Source of the DNA: an uncultured Clostridia bacterium
Lineage (GTDB): Bacteria > Bacillota > Clostridia > TANB77 > CAG-508
NCBI GenBank assembly: GCA_934162625.1
Contig: CAKPJM010000054.1
Coordinates: 1 to 7,042, forward strand
Length of the DNA: 7,042 nucleotides
Direction: 5' to 3'
The notes beneath the pieces were generated by a model. The model worked only from the letters and a program-made list of their open reading frames with translations. It did not search any database and was not told the DNA's origin. The first letter of the stretch is position 1. Every line of letters begins with the position of its first letter. This document shows, piece by piece, positions 1-5,675 of the stretch. The translations under genes and the position numbers were made by a program.

Positions 1-530
1 TCTTGCATTACTCTTTTCTGCAAAGTTTCTGGAGTATCATTAGGCAAAACTTCAACAGCTTTTTGCATAATAATTTTACCACCATCTGGAATTTCATTTA
101 CAAAGTGTGTAGTTGCCCCAGTAATTTTGACTCCATACTCTAATACTGCTTCATGAACATGTAGGCCATAAAAACCTTTACCACAAAATGAGGGAATAAG
201 GGAAGGGTGAATGTTAATGATTTTATTTGGATATTTTGATGTGAAATTTTTACTTAATATACACATAAATCCAGCTAAAACAATTAAATCAATATGGTAT
301 TCTTCTAAAACACTAATTAAAGTATTTTCAAACCTGTCTTTATCTTTACTAGAAATAATAATGGTTTTTATCTTATTATTCTTAGCTCTTGAAAGTGCAT
401 AAGCACTCTCATTATTAGAAATAACAATAGAAATTTCAAAATTAGCATTATTCGTATTTGTATAATCAATTAATGCTTGTAAGTTACTTCCATTACCAGA
501 AACAAGAACAGCAACTTTTTTCTTTGACAT
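1..530 (-). CDS. purN: PurN, phosphoribosylglycinamide formyltransferase (3' end cut by window edge)
   Basis: PurN transfers a formyl group from 10-formyl-tetrahydrofolate to GAR, giving FGAR, in the cytoplasm (third step of de novo purine synthesis). I translated the minus strand from the ATG at 528-530. It stays open for 176 codons to the window edge, so the C-terminus (probably a few tens of residues) is missing. The N-terminus carries the Rossmann-like start VAVLVSGNGSNLQALI (residues 6-21). The catalytic triad of the family is visible as N106 and H108 in NIHPSL and D149 in IPDGG. The loop after NIHPSL reads IPSFCGKGFYGLH, longer than the short PKYPGLH form of E. coli and, from memory, typical of clostridial enzymes. 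A GGAGG site (536-540) lies 5 nt before the ATG, and the gene follows purM by 13 nt, so it is the fourth visible gene of the operon. The family assignment is secure; only the 3' end is unknown. Confidence 0.95.
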   Translation of the reverse strand, partial: MSKKKVAVLVSGNGSNLQALIDYTNTNNANFEISIVISNNESAYALSRAKNNKIKTIIISSKDKDRFENTLISVLEEYHIDLIVLAGFMCILSKNFTSKYPNKIINIHPSLIPSFCGKGFYGLHVHEAVLEYGVKITGATTHFVNEIPDGGKIIMQKAVEVLPNDTPETLQKRVMQ

Positions 531-543
531 ACTAACCTCCAAA

Positions 544-1581
544 CTATTTAATAATAACTTTTTCATCAGATTTTATAATTTCTCCTATTACATATGCGTT
601 TTCCCCATTGCTTTTTAGGGTATTTAAAGCTAATTCTACATCTTCCTTAGAAACTACAATACTCATACCAACTCCCATATTAAAGGTATTGAACATGTCT
701 CTTTCAGGAATATTGCCTTTTTTAGAAATCAAATCAAAAATAGGTAATATTTTAAGAGCACTCTTATCAATTTTAGCTGTAAATCCATCTGGTATACTTC
801 TAGGTATATTTTCATAAAAGCCACCACCTGTTATATGAGAGACTGCTTTAACTGTTACCTTATCGAATAAAGAAAGCATTGGTTTTACATATATTTTAGT
901 AGGAGTAAGTAATGCATCTCCAATAGATAATCCATTTAGCTCATCTAAACAAAGATTTAAATCAGTATTTTCAATATCAAATATTTTTCTGACCAAAGAA
1001 AAACCATTAGAATGAACACCACTTGAAGGAAGTGCAATAATTATATCTCCTTCTTTAACTAAATTATTTTTTAAAATTTTACTTTTATCTACAACGCCAA
1101 CACAAAAACCTGCTAAGTCATACTCATCTTCTGGATAAAACCCAGGCATTTCAGCGGTTTCTCCACCAATTAAGCTGGCTCCAGATTGTACACAACCTTC
1201 TGCAATTCCGGAAACAATATCAGCAATTTTTTCTGGAATGTTTTTACCTGTTGCAATATAATCTAAAAAGAACAGAGGCTTTGCACCGCAACAAATAATA
1301 TCATTTACACACATTGCTACACAATCAATTCCGACAGTAGAATGTCTATTCATTAAAAATGCTAATTTTAGTTTTGTTCCAACTCCATCAGTACCGCTCA
1401 CTAATACAGGATCTTTAATATTTGATAGGTCTAAAGAATATAGACCACCAAAGCCACCTATGTCAGATACTGCTCCAGGAGTAATTGTTTTTAAAATATG
1501 TTTTTTCATTAATTCAACAGCTTTGTAACCAGCAGTTATATCAACACCCGCTTTTTTGTAGCTTTCACTAAAACTTTTCAT
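544..1581 (-). CDS. purM: PurM, phosphoribosylformylglycinamidine cyclo-ligase (AIR synthetase)
   Basis: PurM closes the imidazole ring, converting FGAM and ATP to AIR, ADP and phosphate (fifth step of purine synthesis; cytoplasmic dimer). The 345-residue product has the normal family length and its motifs in order: SYKKAGVDI (7-15), the nucleotide-binding GTDGVGTKL (63-71), D87 to ND (93-94) in the metal/phosphate region, GGETAEMPG (139-147), LPSSGVHSNG (184-193), HITGGG (249-254) and FNMGVGM (300-306). The ATG overlaps the purF stop as ATGA (1578-1581), which implies translational coupling. An AAGGTGG ribosome binding site (1591-1597) lies inside the end of purF. AIR made here is the substrate of the PurE step encoded at the head of the same operon. 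No truncation or missing motif is visible. Confidence 0.98.
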   Translation of the reverse strand: MKSFSESYKKAGVDITAGYKAVELMKKHILKTITPGAVSDIGGFGGLYSLDLSNIKDPVLVSGTDGVGTKLKLAFLMNRHSTVGIDCVAMCVNDIICCGAKPLFFLDYIATGKNIPEKIADIVSGIAEGCVQSGASLIGGETAEMPGFYPEDEYDLAGFCVGVVDKSKILKNNLVKEGDIIIALPSSGVHSNGFSLVRKIFDIENTDLNLCLDELNGLSIGDALLTPTKIYVKPMLSLFDKVTVKAVSHITGGGFYENIPRSIPDGFTAKIDKSALKILPIFDLISKKGNIPERDMFNTFNMGVGMSIVVSKEDVELALNTLKSNGENAYVIGEIIKSDEKVIIK

Positions 1582-3029
1582 TCATTATCACCACCTTCTT
1601 TAATTTTTCCCTCAAATCTATCTTTTTTTGTACTTTTAGGAACACTTGTGGGATATTTAGAAGTAAAACAAGCTGAGCAAAAATTAGAAGTATTTTTACC
1701 ACATATTAATAAAGGCAAACTTTCTATACTTAAATAACCTAAACTGTCAACACCAATAATTTTTTTTATGTCTTCAAGAGAATGATTACAAGCAATTAAG
1801 GTTTCTTTAGAGTCTATATCAGTTCCATAATAACATGCATCTATAAAAGGTGGGGCAGATACCCTCATATGTACTTCTTTAGCACCAGCATCTTTTAGTA
1901 ATTTAACGATTCTGGCACTAGTAGTTCCTCTTACTATAGAATCATCTACTAAAATTACACGTTTATCTTTTACAGTTTTTGCAATTGTGTTTAATTTAAT
2001 TTTAACTTTATTTTCTCTAAAGTTCTGACCAGGAGCTATAAAAGTCCTACCAATATATTTATTTTTTATAAAACCTATACCATATGGAATGCCAGATTGT
2101 CTAGAATAACCAATAGCTGCATCTATACCAGAATCGGGAACACCTATTACAACATCTGCATCTACATGGTGTTCTAAAGCTAAACAGGCACCTGCTTTTA
2201 ATCTAGCATCATGTACACTGATTCCATTTATAACTGAATCAGGTCTTGCAAAATATATGTACTCAAAGATACATATACTTGGATTCACTTTATTACAATG
2301 GTCTTTAATGGAATGTATGCCATTTTTATCAAATACAACAATTTCTCCAGGTTCAATATCTCTAATGAAATTTGCACCAACGGCATCCAAAGCACAACTT
2401 TCAGAAGCTATAATATATGTACCATCTTTAGTTTGGCCATAGCAAAGAGGTCTAAAGCCATTTTCATCTCTTACTGCAATCATCTTAGCAGAGGACATCA
2501 TAACAAGAGAATAAGCACCCTTTATTTTATTCATTGCTCTATTAACAGCCTCCTCTATAGATGGACTGGAGATTCTTTCTTTAGTGATTATATAGGAAAT
2601 AACTTCAGTATCACTTGTTGTGTGGAAAATAGAACCATCTAGTTCAAGTTTCTCTCTTAATTCTAAGGAATTTATTAAATTCCCATTATGTGCAAGAGCT
2701 AATTTACCTTTCACATGGTTAATAACTATTGGCTGAGCATTTTCCCTGCCTGTATTTCCAGTAGTAGAATATCTTACATGGCCAACTGCCATATTTCCTT
2801 GCCCAAGGCTAGATAATACTTGAGGAGTAAATACATCATTTACTATACCAGTATCTTTGTAAGGAGCAAAAGCTCCGCAATCATTTACAACGATACCACA
2901 ACTTTCTTGACCGCGATGTTGAAGTGCAAATAATCCATAATAAGTAATAGATGCAACATCTGTCTTAAAAGGGCTAAATACTCCAAAAACACCACATTCT
3001 TCATGAATATTACTCATATATTTTTTCAA
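1578..3029 (-). CDS. purF: PurF, amidophosphoribosyltransferase (Fe-S, Bacillus-type)
   Basis: PurF catalyses the committed step of purine synthesis, moving ammonia from glutamine to PRPP to give phosphoribosylamine. An N-terminal Ntn glutaminase domain has the nucleophile Cys12 in EECGVFG, with HVRYST (84-89), HNGN (114-117) and TSDTE (138-142) lining its pocket. A C-terminal phosphoribosyltransferase domain has the PRPP loop VILVDDSIVRGTT (358-370). Cys253, Cys399, Cys451 and Cys454 (the last two as CSAC) sit where the B. subtilis type binds a [4Fe-4S] cluster, so I infer an oxygen-sensitive Fe-S enzyme with a cleaved propeptide. Residue numbers count from a TTG at 3027-3029. An ATG four codons in (3015-3017) is the alternative. 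The likely ribosome binding site (AAAGGA, 3031-3036) is too close to the TTG (about 1 nt) and rather far from the ATG (13 nt), so the start is unsettled. The TTG start gives an 11-residue propeptide, as in B. subtilis; the ATG gives seven. The gene lies 21 nt after purE and overlaps purM by 4 nt. Confidence 0.97.
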   Translation of the reverse strand: MKKYMSNIHEECGVFGVFSPFKTDVASITYYGLFALQHRGQESCGIVVNDCGAFAPYKDTGIVNDVFTPQVLSSLGQGNMAVGHVRYSTTGNTGRENAQPIVINHVKGKLALAHNGNLINSLELREKLELDGSIFHTTSDTEVISYIITKERISSPSIEEAVNRAMNKIKGAYSLVMMSSAKMIAVRDENGFRPLCYGQTKDGTYIIASESCALDAVGANFIRDIEPGEIVVFDKNGIHSIKDHCNKVNPSICIFEYIYFARPDSVINGISVHDARLKAGACLALEHHVDADVVIGVPDSGIDAAIGYSRQSGIPYGIGFIKNKYIGRTFIAPGQNFRENKVKIKLNTIAKTVKDKRVILVDDSIVRGTTSARIVKLLKDAGAKEVHMRVSAPPFIDACYYGTDIDSKETLIACNHSLEDIKKIIGVDSLGYLSIESLPLLICGKNTSNFCSACFTSKYPTSVPKSTKKDRFEGKIKEGGDNE

Positions 3030-3030
3030 A

Positions 3031-3036
3031 TCCTTT
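3031..3036 (-). promoter_or_regulatory. Poorly placed ribosome binding site of purF
   Basis: The minus strand reads AAAGGA here. It leaves about 1 nt to the TTG at 3027-3029 and 13 nt to the ATG at 3015-3017. Neither spacing is ideal, so it does not settle the start. The sequence lies within the 21-nt purE-purF gap. Confidence 0.45.
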
Positions 3037-3050
3037 CTTAAATAAAATTA

Positions 3051-3539
3051 TTAAAAATTTTTGGAAATGTTAGAATCTTTTTCTAATATTTTCTGTTTGG
3101 CAATATTTCTTTCTGATTCTAGTTTTGCTTCCAAGTCTTTATCATTTAATGCTAGAATTTGAATTGCAAGTAAAGCACTATTTACAGCACCATCTATTGC
3201 TACAGTGGCAACAGGTATACCATTAGGCATTTGAACAGTTGATAACAAGGCATCTAAGCCATCAAGAGTGGAAGACTTTATAGGGATTCCTATAACTGGA
3301 AGAATAGTATTAGCAGCAATAGAACCTGCTAAATGAGCAGCTTTGCCAGCTGCAGCAATAATAACACCAAAACCATTTGATTTTGCGGATAAAGAAAAAT
3401 TTCTTGCTTCTAATGGCGTTCTGTGTGCAGAATATACATGAACTTCATAAGGGACGCCGTAGCTTTTTAAGGTGTCAATTGCTTTTTGAACTACGGGTAA
3501 ATCACTATCACTACCCATAACAATGGCAACTTTTTTCAT
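3051..3539 (-). CDS. purE: PurE, phosphoribosylaminoimidazole carboxylase / N5-CAIR mutase subunit
   Basis: PurE makes CAIR, the carboxylated form of AIR, in the sixth step of purine synthesis; it is an octameric cytoplasmic enzyme. Visible motifs are the phosphate-binding MGSDSDLPVV (8-17), the catalytic SAHRTP (37-42; His39 and Arg40), AAGKAAHLAG (in place of the E. coli/Bacillus AGGAAHLPG) and LLSTVQMPNGIPVATVAID. At 162 residues it matches the usual bacterial length. The ATG is preceded by GGAGG (3546-3550) with 6-nt spacing. It is the first gene after the riboswitch and promoter, 21 nt before purF. No purK is visible, so the window alone cannot say whether this enzyme uses N5-CAIR (class I) or CO2 directly (class II). 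Overall similarity is to ordinary bacterial PurE. The family call is secure; the class is open. Confidence 0.97.
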   Translation of the reverse strand: MKKVAIVMGSDSDLPVVQKAIDTLKSYGVPYEVHVYSAHRTPLEARNFSLSAKSNGFGVIIAAAGKAAHLAGSIAANTILPVIGIPIKSSTLDGLDALLSTVQMPNGIPVATVAIDGAVNSALLAIQILALNDKDLEAKLESERNIAKQKILEKDSNISKNF

Positions 3540-3660
3540 AAAAAACCTCCATTCGAGCTGATTTGCTCACAATAAATTAAATTCAAGTAAAGAATAAAAG
3601 TGGACATTAATAAAATTTAATAGAACAAAGCAATATAGCCATTATTTGATTTAGCAAACA

Positions 3661-3706
3661 AAAAAACAAAAAAGGCAGCCTATACCATAACAGAAATAGG
3701 ACTGCC
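3661..3706 (-). terminator. Riboswitch-controlled intrinsic terminator before purE
   Basis: On the minus strand the arms GGCAGTCCTAT (3696-3706) and ATAGGCTGCC (3674-3683) form a 10-bp stem with one bulged base and a 12-nt loop. A long T-rich tract follows (3661-3673, broken by one G). The first bases of the 5' arm (3704-3706) are also the last bases of the ZTP riboswitch CUGGGC element. Ligand-bound aptamer and terminator should therefore compete, giving an ON switch. The terminator lies about 120 nt upstream of purE. Confidence 0.9.
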
Positions 3707-3780
3707 CAGACGGTCGGCTTTTTGCATAAGTTTTTGTTCCCCAGTGGTTAGTCCACTTTAATTCCGTCGGTCACAAAAAC
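3704..3780 (-). ncRNA. ZTP/ZMP riboswitch (pfl-type RNA) upstream of the purine operon
   Basis: The RNA (minus strand) folds as expected for this class. P1 pairs GUUUUUGU (3773-3780) with ACAAAAAC (3730-3737). The conserved internal segment GUGACCGACGG follows the P1 5' arm. P2 pairs AGTGG/CCACT arms (3743-3747 with 3753-3757) around a 5-nt loop and is followed by the hallmark GGGGAAC. After an 11-nt linker comes the second domain GCCGACCGUCUGGGC (3704-3718), closely matching the conserved CCGCCUGGGC pseudoknot/P3 element. The known class binds ZTP or ZMP (AICAR nucleotide), which accumulates when 10-formyl-THF runs short. The terminator begins inside the last bases of P3, so ligand binding should allow read-through into purEFMN. 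The assignment is by eye from consensus memory, but the two-part architecture and conserved strings make it strong. Confidence 0.93.
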
Positions 3781-3798
3781 CTCTTAAATTATATTAAA

Positions 3799-3827
3799 AG
3801 TATAATACATGTGTAGAATAATGTCAA
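3799..3827 (-). promoter_or_regulatory. Sigma-A type promoter of the purine operon
   Basis: The minus strand shows a perfect -35 TTGACA (3822-3827), a 17-nt spacer and a -10 TATACT (3799-3804). The start would fall near 3792, about 12 nt before P1 of the riboswitch. It is the best promoter match in the window and fits a short leader. No PurR-type operator was recognised around it. Confidence 0.85.
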
Positions 3828-3860
3828 TAAAAACTATTAGTAAAAATCAAATTTTGTAGT

Positions 3861-3903
3861 TTTTTATATACTAAGAAATTTCTCATTTCCTGGTATATAA
3901 AAA
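3861..3903. repeat. 11-bp perfect inverted repeat upstream of the pur promoter
   Basis: TTTTTATATAC (3861-3871) pairs perfectly with GTATATAAAAA (3893-3903) across a 21-nt loop, which itself contains the palindrome AGAAATTTCT (3874-3883). All pairs except one are A-T, so the hairpin is weak. It lies between the 3' end of the slipin gene and the pur promoter and shares its last four bases with the 71-bp repeat. A bidirectional transcription-end structure is possible, but there is no clear following T run on either strand. Confidence 0.45.
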
Positions 3904-3970
3904 TGCTATAATCGCTATTGCCTTTGAGATTTCCTCATTTCATTCGGAAACTCAAATTGGCGAGAACAAA
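3900..3970 (+). repeat. 71-bp hairpin repeat, copy A (inverted relative to copy B)
   Basis: This stretch matches the reverse complement of 5521-5591 at 68 of 71 positions (differences at 3958, 3961 and 3967). Its core is a stem-loop: TTTGAG (3923-3928), one bulged A, and TTTCC (3930-3934) pair with GGAAA and CTCAAA (3946-3956) around an 11-nt loop. No coding frame is evident. It lies just beyond the 3' end of the slipin gene, with the partner copy beyond the 5' end of nfeD. A short dispersed (MITE- or REP-like) element is my inference. Confidence 0.85.
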
Positions 3971-3993
3971 GGGCGACTAAAGTCGATTTGTTC
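3964..3993 (-). other. Stem-loop just after the slipin stop codon
   Basis: GAACAAA (3964-3970) pairs with TTTGTTC (3987-3993), and inside it CGACT pairs with AGTCG (3974-3978 with 3981-3985), with a GGG/A internal loop between. The hairpin starts 6 nt after the slipin stop codon. It lacks a proper U run, so it is either an atypical terminator or an RNA-end stabilising structure. With the hairpin of repeat copy A it forms two stem-loops in tandem. Confidence 0.5.
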
Positions 3994-3999
3994 ACACTT

Positions 4000-4911
4000 T
4001 TAAGCTTTGTTATTTTTTTCATCTTTCATAACTTCTTTAATAGAACCTAAACTTGCAAGTGCGCCTGTTGCTTCAAAAGGAATAAATACTTTGTTAGCTT
4101 CTCCTTTAGCAACTTCTTTTAGTGCTTCTAAAGATTTTAATTGAACTAATTTATCATCAGGATTTGCATTTTTTATTGATTCATAAACCATTTCAATTTC
4201 TTTAGCCTTAGCTTTAGCAACTTCACGAATAGCTTCAGCTTCACCGGCAGCTCTTCTTATTTTTGCTTCTTTATCAGCTTCTGCCTGAAGAATAGCAGCT
4301 TCTTTTTCACCTTCTGCAATTGTAATAGCAGCTTGTTTTTCACCTTCTGCCTGAAGAATAGCAGCTCTTTTATTTCTTTCTGCATTCATTTGTTTTTCCA
4401 TCGCATCTCTAATATCTTCTGGTGGTCTAATATCTTTAATTTCAACTCTGTTTACTTTACAGCCCCATTTATCTGTTGCTTCATCAAGTAATATTCTTAA
4501 TTGATTATTTATTAAGTCTCTTGAACTGAATGTTGAGTCTAAATTCATTTTACCAACTATATCACGAATAGTTGTAATTGCTAAATATTCAATACCTCTT
4601 TTTAAAGATTGAATTTCATACACTGCCTTTGCAGGATCTGTTATTTGATAGAACACAACTGTGTCTATTGTAATTGTAACGTTATCTTCTGTAATAACTC
4701 CTTGTGGTGGTATATCCATTGTTTGTTCTTTTAAACTTACAACACTTCTTACATGATCAACAAAAGGAATGATTATTGTAAGTCCGGCATCAGCAATCTT
4801 ATGAAATTTACCAAGTCTTTCTATAATATAAACTTCAGATTGTCTAACAACCTTAATTGATTTTACTGCTATAATAAGAATTATAACTAATAGTATAATT
4901 AAAAATGGCAT
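4000..4911 (-). CDS. Slipin/stomatin-type SPFH membrane protein (QmcA-like)
   Basis: This 303-residue protein belongs to the stomatin/prohibitin (SPFH, Band 7) superfamily, membrane-scaffold proteins that oligomerise in lipid domains. Residues 2-17 are a hydrophobic N-terminal anchor. The SPFH domain follows (about 20-180), with ERLGKFHKIADAGL (31-44), MDIPPQGVITEDNV (65-78), the RDIVG helix (116-120) and VEIKDIRPPEDI (156-167). A charged alpha-helical coiled coil (about 165-245) contains hendecad repeats, and the C-terminal tail includes VFIPFEATGALASLGS. Two family features point to the bacterial slipin/QmcA branch: pairing with an NfeD-like gene, here 45 nt upstream, and the IPPQ and RPPEDI strings. 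GGAGGAG (4918-4924) precedes the ATG by 6 nt. The pair is probably co-transcribed from in front of nfeD. The exact physiological role (membrane stress, quality control) is not established by the sequence. Confidence 0.93.
   Translation of the reverse strand: MPFLIILLVIILIIAVKSIKVVRQSEVYIIERLGKFHKIADAGLTIIIPFVDHVRSVVSLKEQTMDIPPQGVITEDNVTITIDTVVFYQITDPAKAVYEIQSLKRGIEYLAITTIRDIVGKMNLDSTFSSRDLINNQLRILLDEATDKWGCKVNRVEIKDIRPPEDIRDAMEKQMNAERNKRAAILQAEGEKQAAITIAEGEKEAAILQAEADKEAKIRRAAGEAEAIREVAKAKAKEIEMVYESIKNANPDDKLVQLKSLEALKEVAKGEANKVFIPFEATGALASLGSIKEVMKDEKNNKA
4234..4365 (-). repeat. Four 11-residue coiled-coil repeats inside the slipin gene
   Basis: Residues 183-226 read as four units in register: AAILQAEGEKQ, AAITIAEGEKE, AAILQAEADKE and AKIRRAAGEAE. 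The corresponding 33-nt DNA units are partly conserved too; for example, CTGCCTGAAGAATAGCAGCT occurs twice on the plus strand. Such periodicity suits the long rigid helix of SPFH oligomers, and the number of units could vary by slippage. Confidence 0.8.
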
Positions 4912-4956
4912 TTTAACTCCTCCTAAAAAATATATATTTAAAATATTAATAACTAA

Positions 4957-5397
4957 TTATAAAACAGAGTTTATTTTAACAGGTTTAACAATTAATTTTA
5001 CTCCATCTATTGATAAAACTTCTACTTCTGTATCTTTTGCAATAATTGATTCATCTTCAGACTTTGCAGACCAAGTTTCTCCATTTACTTTTACAAGACC
5101 AGTTCCTTCTATAGGATTAATCTCTGAAGTAACTATACCATGTTTATTTATAAGTGAATAAGCATTAGTTGGAATAGTTTCTTTGCCAGTGAATTTATCA
5201 GCAAAAGGTTTTGTAAGTGGAATTAATATAGCAGAAGTTACAACAAAAACTACTGTTTGAGCAACAATACTATCTGTAAAAAAACTAGCAATCATTGCAA
5301 AAAGTGAGCCGATTCCTAACCAAAAAATTAGAAAACCAACAGTTGCAATTTCAATTATAAAGAAAATACCAGCAGCAATTAACCAAAAACTCCACAT
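4957..5397 (-). CDS. Short NfeD-like membrane protein (YbbJ/NfeD1b type)
   Basis: This 146-residue protein has about three hydrophobic segments (roughly residues 4-21, 22-40 and 45-62), followed by a soluble C-terminal domain (about 80-142) that looks like the small beta-barrel (OB fold) of NfeD proteins. The diagnostic stretch is GTGLVKVNGETWSAKSED (98-115), ending in the strand-rich VEVLSIDGVKLIVKP. It lacks the N-terminal ClpP-like serine protease domain of long NfeD proteins. Short NfeD proteins pair with slipins and are thought to bind or regulate them at the membrane; here the slipin gene follows by 45 nt. GAGGAGG (5406-5412) sits 8 nt from the ATG. The family call is strong from context plus motif; any enzymatic activity is unlikely. 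Confidence 0.9.
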   Translation of the reverse strand: MWSFWLIAAGIFFIIEIATVGFLIFWLGIGSLFAMIASFFTDSIVAQTVVFVVTSAILIPLTKPFADKFTGKETIPTNAYSLINKHGIVTSEINPIEGTGLVKVNGETWSAKSEDESIIAKDTEVEVLSIDGVKLIVKPVKINSVL

Positions 5398-5432
5398 ACT
5401 AATTTCCTCCTCAAATAATTATTACATACAAT

Positions 5433-5438
5433 ATTATA
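5433..5438 (-). promoter_or_regulatory. Possible -10 box of the nfeD-slipin operon
   Basis: The minus strand has a perfect TATAAT, 35 nt upstream of the nfeD ATG, which leaves room for a short leader with the GGAGG site. The -35 position is only T-rich (about TTTATT at 17-nt spacing), so the promoter is tentative. Confidence 0.4.
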
Positions 5439-5465
5439 TAATAAAACTTAAAAAAAATAAATAGT

Positions 5466-5496
5466 TTGAATAGGAAAATCTTTTTTTGCTATTCAA
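5466..5496. repeat. Hairpin H1 of the intergenic array
   Basis: TTGAATAG (5466-5473) pairs with CTATTCAA (5489-5496), with A/T pairing possible inside the loop. It resembles hairpin H4 at 5592-5625 in direct orientation (both end in CTATTCAAC), so the two bracket repeat copy B like a pair of related modules. It lies close upstream of the proposed nfeD promoter. Confidence 0.6.
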
Positions 5497-5497
5497 C

Positions 5498-5526
5498 AAG
5501 AAAAGTGGCTTTGCCAAACTTTTCTT
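5498..5526. repeat. Hairpin H2 of the intergenic array
   Basis: AAGAAAAGT (5498-5506) pairs perfectly with ACTTTTCTT (5518-5526), and GGC pairs with GCC inside (5507-5509 with 5513-5515), leaving an AA bulge and a TTT loop. It abuts copy B of the 71-bp repeat and has no T run that would make it a standard terminator. Confidence 0.65.
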
Positions 5527-5591
5527 CTCACCGATTTGAGTTTCCGAATGAAATGAGGAAATCTCAAAGGCAATAGCGATTATAGCATTTT
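5521..5591 (-). repeat. 71-bp hairpin repeat, copy B
   Basis: Reverse complement of 3900-3970 with three mismatches. The TTTGAG-TTTCC type stem-loop lies at 5535-5568. It sits between the XRE regulator and nfeD, so the two copies face each other around the nfeD-slipin pair. It contains no convincing reading frame. Confidence 0.85.
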
Positions 5592-5625
5592 GTTAAATAG
5601 AAAATCTTCGATTTTTCTATTCAAC
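5592..5625. repeat. Hairpin H4 of the intergenic array
   Basis: AATAGAAAATC (5596-5606) pairs with GATTTTTCTATT (5610-5621) with one bulge, and GTT/AAC extend the base (5592-5594 with 5623-5625) past an A-C mismatch. It lies directly after the U run of the regulator's terminator and is similar to H1 (5466-5496). Confidence 0.6.
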
Positions 5626-5652
5626 AAAAAATAGTCGATTTAAATCGACTAT
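5626..5652 (-). terminator. Intrinsic terminator of the XRE regulator gene
   Basis: A perfect 22-bp palindrome (5631-5652, half-site ATAGTCGATTT) lies 23 nt after the stop codon and is followed on the minus strand by six Ts (5626-5631). A perfect palindrome leaves no free loop, so the real hairpin opens a few central A/T pairs. The T run favours termination of the leftward transcript. Confidence 0.85.
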
Positions 5653-5675
5653 AGAAAATATTAAAAAATAAAAAT

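Noticed and set aside
211..402. Plus-strand open frame opposite purN
   Set aside because: It lies inside the well-supported purN reading frame, has no ribosome binding site and is a hydrophobic antisense shadow.
608..817. Plus-strand open frame opposite purM
   Set aside because: Antisense to conserved PurM sequence; no ribosome binding site.
2257..2642. Two plus-strand open frames opposite purF
   Set aside because: Antisense shadows of a strongly conserved enzyme with no start signals.
3555..3568. GAGC/GCTC mini-hairpin just before the purE ribosome binding site
   Set aside because: Only 4 bp with a 6-nt loop; too weak to propose translational control beyond the riboswitch.
3900..5591. Inverted repeats as ends of an insertion sequence
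   Set aside because: The enclosed genes are nfeD and a slipin with no transposase, and no target-site duplication was found outside the copies.
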